Shown here: positions 1-7,919 of the stretch, piece after piece
Numbering within the stretch: the stretch's first letter is position 1
Layout of the letters: every line of letters starts with the position of its first letter
Assembly (NCBI RefSeq): GCF_036013955.1
Contig: NZ_CP107903.1
Coordinates: 4,774,001-4,838,000 of the forward strand
Origin: Streptomyces sp. NBC_00459
GTDB lineage: Bacteria > Actinomycetota > Actinomycetes > Streptomycetales > Streptomycetaceae
DNA length: 64,000 nucleotides
Reading direction: 5' to 3'
The notes under the pieces: model-generated
What the model was told of the DNA's origin: nothing
Seen by the model: only the letters and a program-made list of their open reading frames with translations
The model's database searches: none
Translations under genes and position numbers: made by a program

Positions 1-919
1 GGATGCCCCGGGCGGCGACGTCGGAGGCGACCAGCACGGTGACCTCGCCCGTCTTGAACTGGGCGAGCGTACGCGTGCGTTGGGGCTGGGAACGGCCGCC
101 GTGCAGGGCTGCCGCGCGGACGCCGCTCTTCAGCAGGTGCTTGGTGAGGCGGTCGACGCTGCGCCGGGTGTCCATGAACATCAGGACGCGTCCGTCGCGG
201 GCGGCGATCTCGGTGGCGACCGTCTTCTTGTCGACGTCGTCGACGTAGAGCACGTGGTGCTCCATCGTCGTGACGGCGCCGGCGTGCGGGTCGGTCTGGT
301 GCACCACGGGCTCGTGCAGATAGCGGCGGGCGAGCCGGCCGACATCCGCGTCGAGCGTGGCGGAGAACAGCATGCGCTGGCCCTTGCGCGGCACCTGGTC
401 GAGCAGATACGTGACCTGCGGCAGGAAGCCCATGTCGACCATCTGGTCGGCCTCGTCGAGGACGGTGACGGAGACACGGTCGAGGCGGCAGTCGCGGCGG
501 TCGACGAGGTCACGGAGCCGGCCGGGCGTCGCGATGACGACCTCGGTGCCGGCGCCGAGCGCACGGGCCTGACGGGCGATGGGCAGCCCGCCGACGATCG
601 TGGTCATCTTCAGGCTCATGGCGCGGGCGTGCGGGGTGAGCGCGTCCACGACCTGCTGGGCGAGCTCACGGGTCGGTACGAGGACGAGTGCCAGCGGGCG
701 GCCCGCCTCGGCACGCTGTCCGGCGAGACGGGCCAGCATGGCCAGGCCGAAGGCCAGGGTCTTGCCCGAGCCGGTCTGACCACGGCCCATGACGTCGCGG
801 CCCGCGAGGGTGTCCGGCAGCGTGGCCGCCTGGATCGGGAAGGGGACGGTGATGCCCTCGACGGTGAGGGAGGCCAGCAGCGAGGGCGGCAGGCCCAGGT
901 CGGCGAACGACCGGTTCAT
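1..919 (-). CDS. DEAD-box ATP-dependent RNA helicase (3' end outside window)
   Basis: Unwinds RNA duplexes using ATP. Read from the ATG at 919 on the minus strand the protein begins MNRSFADLGLPPSLL, then shows a Q-motif region, Walker A GQTGSGKT, PTRELAQQV, the DEAD box as VLDEADQM, the SAT motif (LFSATLD), and the start of helicase domain 2 (RVLMFMDTRRSVDRL, ALHGGRSQPQR, VLVASDVAARGI). About 306 residues are visible and the C-terminal part lies beyond position 1. A purine-rich AGGAAGG stretch precedes the start. It lies on the same strand downstream of a cold-shock gene, from which a strong hairpin terminator separates it. The pairing fits a cold-stress or RNA-remodelling role, which is inference. 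Confidence 0.93.
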   Translation of the reverse strand, partial: MNRSFADLGLPPSLLASLTVEGITVPFPIQAATLPDTLAGRDVMGRGQTGSGKTLAFGLAMLARLAGQRAEAGRPLALVLVPTRELAQQVVDALTPHARAMSLKMTTIVGGLPIARQARALGAGTEVVIATPGRLRDLVDRRDCRLDRVSVTVLDEADQMVDMGFLPQVTYLLDQVPRKGQRMLFSATLDADVGRLARRYLHEPVVHQTDPHAGAVTTMEHHVLYVDDVDKKTVATEIAARDGRVLMFMDTRRSVDRLTKHLLKSGVRAAALHGGRSQPQRTRTLAQFKTGEVTVLVASDVAARGI

Positions 920-1100
920 GCAGAACCTTCCTCAATGCGGCACGTCGACAGAATCACGGCAGCGCTCAGCGTCCGCCACGAGAGCGGCGGCACACAGGAC
1001 AAAAAGGCCGTGGGGACGGGCCGAAAGGAAACGAGCGGTGAAGGGGGACTACCCCCGAGAACCAGGGACGTGCAACCGGAGCCCGGCGCGAAATCGTCCC

Positions 1101-1147
1101 TAAAAAACTGTGAGCCGGGGCCCGCACCCCTAGGTGCGGGCCCCGGC
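1101..1147 (-). terminator. Rho-independent terminator of the cold-shock gene
   Basis: A perfect 15-bp stem (1114-1128 with 1133-1147) and a 4-nt loop are followed on the minus strand by a run of six T (1101-1106). It is one of the few textbook U-tailed terminators in this window. It sits between the cold-shock gene and the DEAD-box gene, both on the minus strand. Confidence 0.85.
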
Positions 1148-1162
1148 CACAATCACGTGTGT

Positions 1163-1180
1163 CGATCCACTAGTGGATCG
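1163..1180. repeat. 18-bp perfect palindrome just after the cold-shock gene
   Basis: CGATCCACTAGTGGATCG is a perfect palindrome starting 16 bp downstream of the cold-shock stop codon and upstream of the terminator hairpin. It could stabilise the 3' end of the short mRNA or be a protein-binding site. Nothing in the sequence decides between these. Confidence 0.6.
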
Positions 1181-1195
1181 CCAGGATCACGCGGA

Positions 1196-1399
1196 TCAGG
1201 CGGGGAGGATGTTCTCCGCCTGGGGGCCCTTCTGACCCTGCGTGACGTCGAACGTCACCTTCTGGCCCTCGTGCAGCTCACGGAAGCCCTGGGTGGCGAT
1301 GTTCGAGTAGTGAGCGAAAACGTCGGCGCCGCCGCCGTCCTGCTCGATGAAGCCGAAGCCCTTTTCCGCGTTGAACCACTTCACGGTACCGGTGGCCAT
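1196..1399 (-). CDS. Cold-shock domain protein (CspA family)
   Basis: A 67-residue single cold-shock OB-fold protein, MATGTVKWFNAEKGFGFIEQ onward. It has the RNP1-like KGFGFI and RNP2-like VFAHY motifs used to bind single-stranded RNA and DNA; such proteins act as RNA chaperones. The ATG at 1399 is preceded by AAGGAG at good spacing. An upstream in-frame extension exists but lacks family similarity. The gene is monocistronic, with a strong terminator after it. Streptomyces carries many near-identical copies, so a specific gene name is not given. Confidence 0.96.
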   Translation of the reverse strand: MATGTVKWFNAEKGFGFIEQDGGGADVFAHYSNIATQGFRELHEGQKVTFDVTQGQKGPQAENILPA

Positions 1400-1561
1400 G
1401 TTAAATCTCCTTGGGGCATGCTCGGGGGCCCGCACCGTGCGGACCCCGCGTCGCCGGAATGATTGCCCCGACCGGAGAAGAACACCGAAATCTTTGGGAA
1501 CCACAACTGCAACTGAAAACCACGCTAGCACACAACGCGCTGGCAGGGGGCTGCGGCAATG

Positions 1562-2533
1562 TCACACGTCCGGCGGGAATAGTCTCCGCAGCTCAACGCG
1601 GTCCGCAGCGGTGGGAACGTCCTCGCGGGTGCCCAGGGTAGCCGCAGCCATCCGGTGCCCCAGATGCAGCCCCTCGGCGGCGTCCCGATCTTCGAGCAGG
1701 GCCGCGAGATACCCGGCGGCGAAGGCGTCGCCCGCGCCGATCCGTTCGACGACACGGGAGGCGGGCGTGGGCACGAAGATCTCCGTGCCGTCCGCCCCGT
1801 ACGACGTCGCTCCGTGACCGGCGTCCTTGACGACGATCACGCGGGCCGGGCGCAGCAGGTCCCGGATCTCCTCGGGTTTGCCGGTGTCCCACAGGGCCTC
1901 GGCCTCGTCGCGGCCGACGAAGACGATGTCCGCGGCGCGGGCCAGGTCCAGCAGGGCGGCGGGGGCCGCGCCGGCGGGGCGGTGGCGCCAGAGGGCGGGC
2001 CGGTGGTTGACGTCGAAGGAGACGAGGGGGCCGGGCACCGCGCGCCGGACGACGAGGGCGGCGAGCAGTTCGGCACAGCTGTCGGAGAGGGCGGCGGTGA
2101 TGCCGGAGACGTGCAGGAGGCGGGCCGAGGCCAGCAGGGGCAGCCGGGCCAGGCCGGGGCCCATGAGGGTGGCGGCGGAGTCGCGGCGGTAGTAGTAGGT
2201 GCGGGTGCCGTCGGGGGCGGGGTCCTTGAAGTAGACGCCGGTGGGCCGCTCGGGGTCGGTCTCGACGGCGGACACGTCGACTCCCCGCCCGGCGAGTTCG
2301 TCGAGGACACGCCGCCCCAGAGGATCGGCCCCCACCCGCCCCACCCAGGCCACCCGGTGCCCAAGGGCGACAAGCCCACAGGCCACATTGGACTCGGCCC
2401 CACCGACACCCAGCGAGAGCTGCGTCTGCCGCCTGAGCGGCGAGGCGTCCACCGGACCGAGTACGGCCATGGACTCCCCGAGGCAGACGACCTCGGGTCC
2501 ATGAGGAGAGGTACGCGAAGACGGAACGAACAC
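1562..2533 (-). CDS. PfkB-family sugar kinase, probably 2-keto-3-deoxygluconate kinase
   Basis: A 323-residue ribokinase-fold kinase. Visible motifs are the N-terminal glycine signature GVGGAESNVACGLVALG, the substrate-lid region GVYFKDPAPDGTRTYYYRR, and the C-terminal PfkB signature around ERIGAGDAFAAGYLAALL with the catalytic Asp in GAGD. The YYYRR stretch and overall pattern resemble KdgK, which phosphorylates KDG; other sugar specificities remain possible. The GTG at 2533 is chosen because AAGGAG lies 9 nt upstream; the open frame extends much further but that extension is low-complexity. It lies 271 bp downstream of the ABC importer genes on the same strand, so joint regulation by the IclR protein is possible but not shown. 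Confidence 0.85.
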   Translation of the reverse strand: MFVPSSRTSPHGPEVVCLGESMAVLGPVDASPLRRQTQLSLGVGGAESNVACGLVALGHRVAWVGRVGADPLGRRVLDELAGRGVDVSAVETDPERPTGVYFKDPAPDGTRTYYYRRDSAATLMGPGLARLPLLASARLLHVSGITAALSDSCAELLAALVVRRAVPGPLVSFDVNHRPALWRHRPAGAAPAALLDLARAADIVFVGRDEAEALWDTGKPEEIRDLLRPARVIVVKDAGHGATSYGADGTEIFVPTPASRVVERIGAGDAFAAGYLAALLEDRDAAEGLHLGHRMAAATLGTREDVPTAADRVELRRLFPPDV

Positions 2534-2724
2534 GAGGGGGTGCTCCTTGGGCGCGGGCCGGGGGCGGGGGTCGGCGGGCTTGGCGGGCCGACGGAGGCCG
2601 AGGGGTGCGGCTCGGCGGGCTGACGTGGCCGACGCGGGTTGCGGAAGGTACGGGCCGACGGGCACGAAGGACTGCCTGGCGGTCCGAGCGGACCCGATGG
2701 GGGATGGGGCCGGGGTCGCGACAG

Positions 2725-2740
2725 CGCCCCGACAGGGGCG
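2725..2740 (-). terminator. Small hairpin between importer operon and sugar kinase
   Basis: CGCCCC-GACA-GGGGCG forms a 6-bp stem in the 271-bp gap (2534-2804) between the ABC ATPase stop and the kinase start. No T-run follows, so it is a weak candidate terminator or attenuator. Nothing else was recognised in this gap. Confidence 0.35.
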
Positions 2741-2804
2741 ATGGAAACTGCGCGGCCGACCCCCCACCAGCCCGCAGCCGAAGAACCGCCCACCCGGCGG
2801 AGCC

Positions 2805-3572
2805 CTACGTCTCAAGCACCCGGTGCAGGAACTGCTGGGTCCGCGCCTCGGCCGGAGACCCGAACACCCGGTCCGGCGGGCCCTGTTCGAGCACGACGCC
2901 GCCGTCCATGAACACGACCCGGTCCGCCGTGTCCTTCGCGAACCGCATCTCGTGCGTGACGACGACCATGGTCATGCCGTCCTCGGCCAACGACCGCATG
3001 ACACCGGTGACCTCGCCCACGAGCTCCGGGTCGAGTGCGGAGGTGGGTTCGTCGAAGAACATGACGGCGGGGTCCATGGCGAGCGCACGCGCGATGGCGA
3101 CGCGCTGCTGCTGTCCGCCGGAGAGCTGGGCGGGGTAGGAGTCCGCCTTCTCGGACAGCCCGACCCGTTCCAGGGCGACCCGTCCGCGCTCCTCCGCCTC
3201 CCCCTTCTCCAGCTTCCTGACCTTGCGCAGGGCAAGCGTGACGTTGCCGAGGGCCGTCTTGTGCGGGAAGAGGTTGAACTGCTGGAAGACCATGCCGACG
3301 TGTCCGAAGATCTCCGGCGCGCGCTTTGCGTCGTGCAGGGGCACGCCGTTGACCCACACCTCGCCCGCGTCCGCGCGCTCCAGGTCGCACATGATCCGCA
3401 GCAGGGTGGACTTGCCGGAGCCGCTGGCGCCGATGAGGACGACGACCTCGCCGGGCGCGACGTCGATGTCGACGCCCTTGAGGACGTCGAGCGCGCCGAA
3501 GCGCTTGTGGACACCGGTGAGGGAGATACCGGCGGCTGCCTTCTCCACGGTGGGGACGGGGACGGTCGTCAT
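2805..3572 (-). CDS. Polar amino-acid ABC transporter, ATP-binding protein
   Basis: A 255-residue GlnQ-type ATPase that powers import through the two permeases encoded just upstream. It shows Walker A GASGSGKST, the Q-loop VFQQFNLFPHKT, the ABC signature LSGGQQQR, Walker B VMFFDEPTSALDPE and the H-loop VVTHEM. The ATG at 3572 overlaps the stop of the upstream permease by 4 bp (ATGA), indicating translational coupling. It is the last gene of the importer operon, in the order binding protein, permease, permease, ATPase. Confidence 0.95.
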   Translation of the reverse strand: MTTVPVPTVEKAAAGISLTGVHKRFGALDVLKGVDIDVAPGEVVVLIGASGSGKSTLLRIMCDLERADAGEVWVNGVPLHDAKRAPEIFGHVGMVFQQFNLFPHKTALGNVTLALRKVRKLEKGEAEERGRVALERVGLSEKADSYPAQLSGGQQQRVAIARALAMDPAVMFFDEPTSALDPELVGEVTGVMRSLAEDGMTMVVVTHEMRFAKDTADRVVFMDGGVVLEQGPPDRVFGSPAEARTQQFLHRVLET

Positions 3573-4219
3573 GCGAGGACAGCCTTTCGTTCCATCCGCC
3601 GCACGACGAGCGACAGCGGGTAACAGATGACGAAGTAGAGGACGGCGACCGCGAGATAGGTGGTGGCCGGGTCGCCCGCGCGGTCGATGACGGCCTGTCC
3701 CTGGCGCAGCAGTTCGACGTAGCCGATGACGACGGCGATCGAGGTGTCCTTGATGAGGGACAGGTACTGCCCGACGAGCGGCGGCAGCACGATCGCCCGG
3801 GTCTGCGGAAGGATCACGGAGACGAACGTCCGCACCCGCCCGAGCCCGAGGACCCTGGCCGCCTCCCACTGCCCCTTGGGTACGGCCTCGATGCCCGAGC
3901 GGAAGATCTCCGCGATGTAGGCGCCCTGGTAGAGGGTCAGGGCGAGCAGGGCGGCGCCGAAGACGGTGATGCCGGCGAGGTTGAGGTAGGCCGCGCCGAA
4001 GTAGATGAACAGCATCTGGATGAGGAGCGGGGTGCCCCGGAAGACCTCCAGATAGACGCGGGCGAGCTGGGCCAGCACGGGCACCCGGCTGGTCCGTACG
4101 CCTGCCACGACCAGCCCGGCGAGGGTGCCGGTGACGATGGCGGCGGCGGACAGCCGCACGGTGGCCCACAGGCCCGAGGTGAACAGTTCGCGGTTCGACC
4201 AGATGACCGACGAGTCCAT
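3569..4219 (-). CDS. Polar amino-acid ABC transporter permease (second)
   Basis: A 216-residue HisM/GlnP-type inner-membrane permease with about five hydrophobic segments. The conserved EAA loop reads EIFRSGIEAVPKGQWEAARVLGL and docks the ATPase. The start ATG at 4219 gives MDSSVIWSNRELF. It begins 5 bp after the stop of the first permease gene and overlaps the ATPase gene by 4 bp, so the three genes form one operon. The pair of different permeases suggests a heterodimeric channel. Confidence 0.94.
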   Translation of the reverse strand: MDSSVIWSNRELFTSGLWATVRLSAAAIVTGTLAGLVVAGVRTSRVPVLAQLARVYLEVFRGTPLLIQMLFIYFGAAYLNLAGITVFGAALLALTLYQGAYIAEIFRSGIEAVPKGQWEAARVLGLGRVRTFVSVILPQTRAIVLPPLVGQYLSLIKDTSIAVVIGYVELLRQGQAVIDRAGDPATTYLAVAVLYFVICYPLSLVVRRMERKAVLA

Positions 4220-4224
4220 GGGGC

Positions 4225-4959
4225 TCAGGCCTCCTTTCGCACGCGTACGGGCAGGAGCCGGCGTACGGCGTCCAGTGGGCGGGGTCGTACGGCGGCCGGG
4301 CGCAGCGGGGGTCTGAAGGTCGCGCGGCCGATCAGGCCGGCCGCGAGGACGACCAGGTTGGTGAGGACGAGGTAGAGGACGGCGGCGATGCCGAAGACCT
4401 CGATGGTGAGGAGGGTGCGGGAGTTGATGACCGTGGCCGTGCCGGTGAGTTCGGGTACGGAGATCGCGGAGAGGAGGGAGGAGCCGAGGATGATCTGCAC
4501 GAGCTGGTTGACGACGGCCGGGTAGACGTTGCGCAGCGCCTGGGGGAGGACGACGTGCGCGAAGGTGCGGGCCGGGCCGAGGGCGAGCACGCGGGCCGCC
4601 TCGCTCTGGCCGCGCGGCACCGCCTGGATGCCGGCCCGGAAGATCTCGGTGAGGTAGGCGCCCACGTTGACGCCGAGCGCGAGGACGCCCGCCTGTACGG
4701 GGCTCAGGTGCAGGCCCGCCGAGGGCAGGGCGAAGTAGGCGACGAACATCTGGAGCAGCACGGGGGTGTTGCGGATGACCTCGACGTACACGGCGGCCGG
4801 TGCCCGCAGGACGGCGTACCGGGATCTGCGGGCGAGTGCGCCCAGCAGGCCGAGGGCGCAGGCGAGGGCGAACGCAGCCAGGGAGAGGCGCAGGGAGAGC
4901 CAGGCCGCGTCCAGGTAGGTGGGCCAGTCCTGGAGGGCGTAGTTCCAGTCGGTGAGCAC
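4225..4959 (-). CDS. Polar amino-acid ABC transporter permease (first)
   Basis: A 244-residue HisM/GlnP-type permease beginning MLTDWNYALQDWPTYLD with a GTG start at 4959 behind GAGGAGG. The EAA loop is EIFRAGIQAVPRGQSEAARVLAL. About five membrane segments are followed by a basic C-terminal tail of roughly 35 residues. It is encoded between the binding-protein gene (32 bp upstream) and the second permease (5 bp downstream). Confidence 0.94.
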   Translation of the reverse strand: MLTDWNYALQDWPTYLDAAWLSLRLSLAAFALACALGLLGALARRSRYAVLRAPAAVYVEVIRNTPVLLQMFVAYFALPSAGLHLSPVQAGVLALGVNVGAYLTEIFRAGIQAVPRGQSEAARVLALGPARTFAHVVLPQALRNVYPAVVNQLVQIILGSSLLSAISVPELTGTATVINSRTLLTIEVFGIAAVLYLVLTNLVVLAAGLIGRATFRPPLRPAAVRPRPLDAVRRLLPVRVRKEA

Positions 4960-4991
4960 GTCGGGTCCTCCTCAACAGGTCAACGGGGCTG

Positions 4992-5828
4992 TCAGTAGGA
5001 GGGGTTGAGGGGGTACGGGCGCTCGACGCCGAACCACTTCTTGTAGAGGGTCGCGGCCTCGCCTGAGGTGTTGAACTCGCGCAGCCAGGTGTTGACCCAC
5101 TGGAGCCAGGTCGGGTCGCCCGCCTGGACACCGATGCCGTTGTACTCCAGCGGCACGACGGAGTCCTTGGTGACCTTGAGGGAGGAGTCCAGCTTGGCCT
5201 GGTAGTTGAGGAAGTTGGAGTCCTCGACCATGGCGTCGGCCTGGCCCTGCTTGACCGCGAGGACGGCGGCCGCGGAGGTGTCGTACTCCTGGATGGTGGC
5301 CTTGGGGTTGCCGGCCTTGACCGCGTCGCCGTTGGTGGAGCCCTTGGTGACGGCGACCTTCTTGCCGGTCAGGTCGGCGAGGGTAGAGATGCCGCTGGCC
5401 TTCTTCACCAGCATGACCTCGCCCGCGACGATGTACGGATCGCTGAAGGCGACCTGCTTGGCGCGTTCGGCGGTGGTGGTGAAGTTGCAGACCACCGCGT
5501 CGACCTTCTTGGTCTGGAGGTTGGGGATGCGGTTGGCGGACGTCGTGTCGACGATCTTCACCTTGACGTCGAGGGCCTTGGCCATGGCGGTGGCCACGTC
5601 GACGTCGAAGCCCTGGGGCTTGTTGTCCTTGCTGAGCGAGCCGAACGGCGGGAACGTCAGGCAGCTGGCGACGTTCAGCGTGCCGCGCTTGATGACCGTC
5701 TGGAGCGTCGAGGAGGCCGCTCCCGAACCGGTGGTGCCGGAGGCGGAGCTGCACGCGGTGAGGAGTGCGGCGCCGGTCACACCGGCACAAATCACCATCA
5801 GCGGGCGGGTACGGTGACGAAGGCTCAT
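4992..5828 (-). CDS. Amino-acid ABC transporter substrate-binding lipoprotein (family 3)
   Basis: A 278-residue SBP_bac_3-type protein anchored outside the membrane; it captures the ligand and delivers it to the permeases. It has a lipoprotein signal with lipobox LLTAC (lipidated Cys at about residue 26), a Ser/Gly/Thr linker, then the binding fold (RGTLNVASCLTFPPFG, GFDVDVATAMAKAL, AVVCNFTTTAERAKQVAFSDPY, KKVAVTKGSTNGDAV). It is the first gene of the importer operon. It is divergent from the IclR regulator gene, and operator-like repeats lie between the two. The ligand cannot be read from sequence; the family carries polar and charged amino acids. Confidence 0.94.
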   Translation of the reverse strand: MSLRHRTRPLMVICAGVTGAALLTACSSASGTTGSGAASSTLQTVIKRGTLNVASCLTFPPFGSLSKDNKPQGFDVDVATAMAKALDVKVKIVDTTSANRIPNLQTKKVDAVVCNFTTTAERAKQVAFSDPYIVAGEVMLVKKASGISTLADLTGKKVAVTKGSTNGDAVKAGNPKATIQEYDTSAAAVLAVKQGQADAMVEDSNFLNYQAKLDSSLKVTKDSVVPLEYNGIGVQAGDPTWLQWVNTWLREFNTSGEAATLYKKWFGVERPYPLNPSY

Positions 5829-5864
5829 CAGGGGTTCCCTTCGGGCGCGAAATCAGGGGCGTGA

Positions 5865-5879
5865 TTTTGCTATGCAAAA
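5865..5879. promoter_or_regulatory. Putative IclR-family operator O1, importer side
   Basis: TTTTGC-TAT-GCAAAA is a perfect 6-3-6 inverted repeat, 36 bp upstream of the binding-protein start. Its 12-nt core TTTTGCTATGCA recurs 104 bp away at the regulator promoter. Such A/T-rich symmetry stands out in this GC-rich DNA. Confidence 0.72.
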
Positions 5880-5968
5880 CGTCATTTCGCAGATTGCGGA
5901 ACGTTGGGCAGAAGTTAGCTCCGGGCATTCGCGGTCGTCAATGGATGATTTCAATACGTGACATCCGG

Positions 5969-5983
5969 TTTTGCTATGCAGCA
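5969..5983. promoter_or_regulatory. Putative IclR-family operator O2, overlapping the regulator promoter
   Basis: TTTTGCTATGCA repeats the core of the site at 5865, with a degenerate right half. It lies just upstream of a TAGGAT -10-like hexamer (5987-5992), so a bound protein would block the promoter. The -10 is only about 7 nt before the GTG start at 5999, suggesting a leaderless, self-repressed regulator mRNA. Confidence 0.65.
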
Positions 5984-5998
5984 CGCTAGGATGCCGGT

Positions 5999-6820
5999 GT
6001 GACCGACACACCCGACTCCCCCGAGACATCCCCGGCCCGCCGCAACGCCTCGTCGTCCCTGCGGCGCGCGCTGGGCATCCTGATGTACCTGGCCGAGGAC
6101 CGGGGGCATCCGCACGGCGTCACGCTGACCGACCTCTCCGCCGGGCTGGAGCTGAGCAAGTCCACCGTCCTGCGGCTGGTCGGCCCGCTGCGGGACGCCC
6201 GGCTCGTGGACCAGGACGCCGAATCGGGCCGCTACCGGCTGGGGCCGCAGAACGCGCTGCTCGGCCAGGCGTACCTGGAGCGCCGCGACACCCGGCAGAT
6301 CACCTCACCCGTCCTCCACCGGCTCGCCGAGGACAGCGGCGAGACCGTGCATCTCGTCACCTTCGACCCGCCGGAGATCGTCTACATCGACAAGGTCGAG
6401 AGTCCGCAGGCGGTCCGGATGCACTCACGCGTGGGCAGCCGGCAGCCCGCCTACTGCACCGCCACCGGCAAGGTGTTCCTGGCCCACGGCCCGGGAGACG
6501 TGGTGGACAAGGTGATCGCCGCGGGCATGCCCGCCCGCACCCCGGCCACCATCACGACCGCGGAACGCATGCACGAGGAGCTTGCCCGCATCCGCGCCCA
6601 CGGCTACGCCGTCGACGACGTCGAGAACGAGCAGGACATCCGCTGCGTGGCGGCCCCCGTCTACGACCACAAGGGCGAGGTCACGACCGCCGTGAGCATC
6701 TCGGGCCCGGCGGCCCGCGTCACCCGCGACCGCCTGCCCGAACTGGGCGCACTACTGGCGGCGGCGACCCGGACGATCACCGAGGACCTGGGCGGGGCGG
6801 TACGGCCCACGGAGGCGTAG
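5999..6820 (+). CDS. IclR-family transcriptional regulator
   Basis: A 273-residue regulator with an N-terminal winged helix (SLRRALGILMYLAEDRG, LTDLSAGLELSKSTVLRLVGPLRDARLV, about residues 20-80) and a C-terminal IclR effector domain (DKVESPQAVRMHSRVG, AYCTATGKVFLA, CVAAPVYDHKGEVTTAVSISGP). It probably represses or activates the divergent amino-acid importer operon and itself, through the repeated TTTTGCTATGCA sites. GTG at 5999 is used; no Shine-Dalgarno is seen and a -10-like TAGGAT lies directly upstream, so the transcript may be leaderless. It is convergent with the acetyltransferase gene. Confidence 0.93.
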   Translation: MTDTPDSPETSPARRNASSSLRRALGILMYLAEDRGHPHGVTLTDLSAGLELSKSTVLRLVGPLRDARLVDQDAESGRYRLGPQNALLGQAYLERRDTRQITSPVLHRLAEDSGETVHLVTFDPPEIVYIDKVESPQAVRMHSRVGSRQPAYCTATGKVFLAHGPGDVVDKVIAAGMPARTPATITTAERMHEELARIRAHGYAVDDVENEQDIRCVAAPVYDHKGEVTTAVSISGPAARVTRDRLPELGALLAAATRTITEDLGGAVRPTEA

Positions 6821-6888
6821 GAAGCCAGGAAGCCGTGTCGGCTCCGGCGATCTGTGACGTGTTCAGGGCGTCGTCCGAGCGGGTGGCC

Positions 6889-7494
6889 TCAGACGAGGCG
6901 CTCGCCCTTGTGCCGTACGTGCACATGGCCGTCGTGGGGGAATTCGGGCGGTGCCGCCGGCAGGACGCGGTCGAGTTCGTATCCGCTCTTGTGCGCCACG
7001 CGGCACGACGCCGCGTTGTCCACCTGGTGCAGGAGTTCGAGGCGCTGGAGCCCGACCGGGCCGACGGCGTCGAACGTCTCGAAGGCCCAGGTCGTGAGTG
7101 CCTCCAGGGAGCGCGGGGCCACTCCCCGGCCGCGGGCGTGGGCGACGGTCCAGTAGCCCACCTCGGCCGACTGCTTGCCGGGCGCGATCTCCTTGACGAC
7201 CGCGCTGCCCACCAACCGGCCCCGCCCCGCCCCCGGCCGATCCTCGAAGGCCGCGAAGGCGAACCGTTCCCCGGCTGCCCAGCCCCGCCGCTGGCTCCGG
7301 ACCCATCGCAGCCCGTCCTCGTCGTTCTCCACGGAATGACTCGTCCAGCGGCGCAGTACGGGATCGCGGCACGCCTCGACCAGTGCGGCGACGTCCTCCG
7401 GGTGCCAGGGGCGCAGCCGGAGGGCGGGAGCGGTCGGTGTCGCGGGTACGTGCAGGACGTCGGGGGCGATCGCCGGGAGGGGCGTCGCCGTCAC
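6889..7494 (-). CDS. GNAT-family N-acetyltransferase (RimJ/RimL-like)
   Basis: A 201-residue acetyl-CoA-dependent acetyltransferase. The GNAT core is visible as LRLRPWHPEDVAALVEAC, RFAFAAFEDRPG, VGYWTVAHARGRGVAPRSLEALTTWAFE (CoA-binding V-x-x-x-x-RGRGV-A) and LLHQVDNAASCRVAHKSGYE, the last typical of RimJ/RimL enzymes that modify protein N-termini or small amines. Its ATG overlaps the stop of the preceding small membrane gene by 4 bp (ATGA). The substrate is unknown. Confidence 0.88.
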   Translation of the reverse strand: MTATPLPAIAPDVLHVPATPTAPALRLRPWHPEDVAALVEACRDPVLRRWTSHSVENDEDGLRWVRSQRRGWAAGERFAFAAFEDRPGAGRGRLVGSAVVKEIAPGKQSAEVGYWTVAHARGRGVAPRSLEALTTWAFETFDAVGPVGLQRLELLHQVDNAASCRVAHKSGYELDRVLPAAPPEFPHDGHVHVRHKGERLV

Positions 7495-7727
7495 GAGTCG
7501 TCCGAGCCGTCCTGCCCGCCCGACGACGACCGCTTCGAACCGGCCGACGACTTGCGCAGCACCTCACCCACCGTCAGCACCGTGAGGGCCACCCCTCGCA
7601 CCCAGCGCGGCCCGCCTCGCGACGCCCACACGACACACACGCACCCTCCGACGACCAGCACGAGAATGCCTATCAGGACGAGCACAGCCACGTTCTTCCC
7701 CCCTGCTTCGATGGTGATCGGCGCCAT
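7491..7727 (-). CDS. Small single-pass membrane protein, unknown function
   Basis: A 78-residue protein starting MAPITIEAGGKNVAVLVLIG, with one strongly hydrophobic segment (about residues 12-35) and a Ser/Gly/Asp-rich acidic tail ending GGQDGSDDS. The ATG at 7727 is preferred over an upstream in-frame start at 7820, whose extension is Arg-rich and unlike a protein N-terminus. It overlaps the acetyltransferase start by 4 bp, so the two are cotranscribed. The family is not recognised. Confidence 0.65.
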   Translation of the reverse strand: MAPITIEAGGKNVAVLVLIGILVLVVGGCVCVVWASRGGPRWVRGVALTVLTVGEVLRKSSAGSKRSSSGGQDGSDDS

Positions 7728-7919
7728 CCTGCCAGCCCGCGCCGGGGACAGGCCGCCGTGAGCGGCCTGGCTGCCGTCGTGCTGCCGTCGTGGTTCGTCG
7801 GACCGGCGCCGAAAGTTCATGGTGCACCTTTTACGGATGCCTTACAGAGACGAAAGGTTCCGGCCACCACCCGTATCCGTATCCCTCCTCGACGACTCCC
7901 CGTCGCATCAGGAGGCAAG

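Noticed and set aside
80..1462. 460-codon plus-strand frame across the helicase and cold-shock genes.
   Set aside because: It is antisense to two clear genes and runs through the terminator hairpin; composition is not protein-like.
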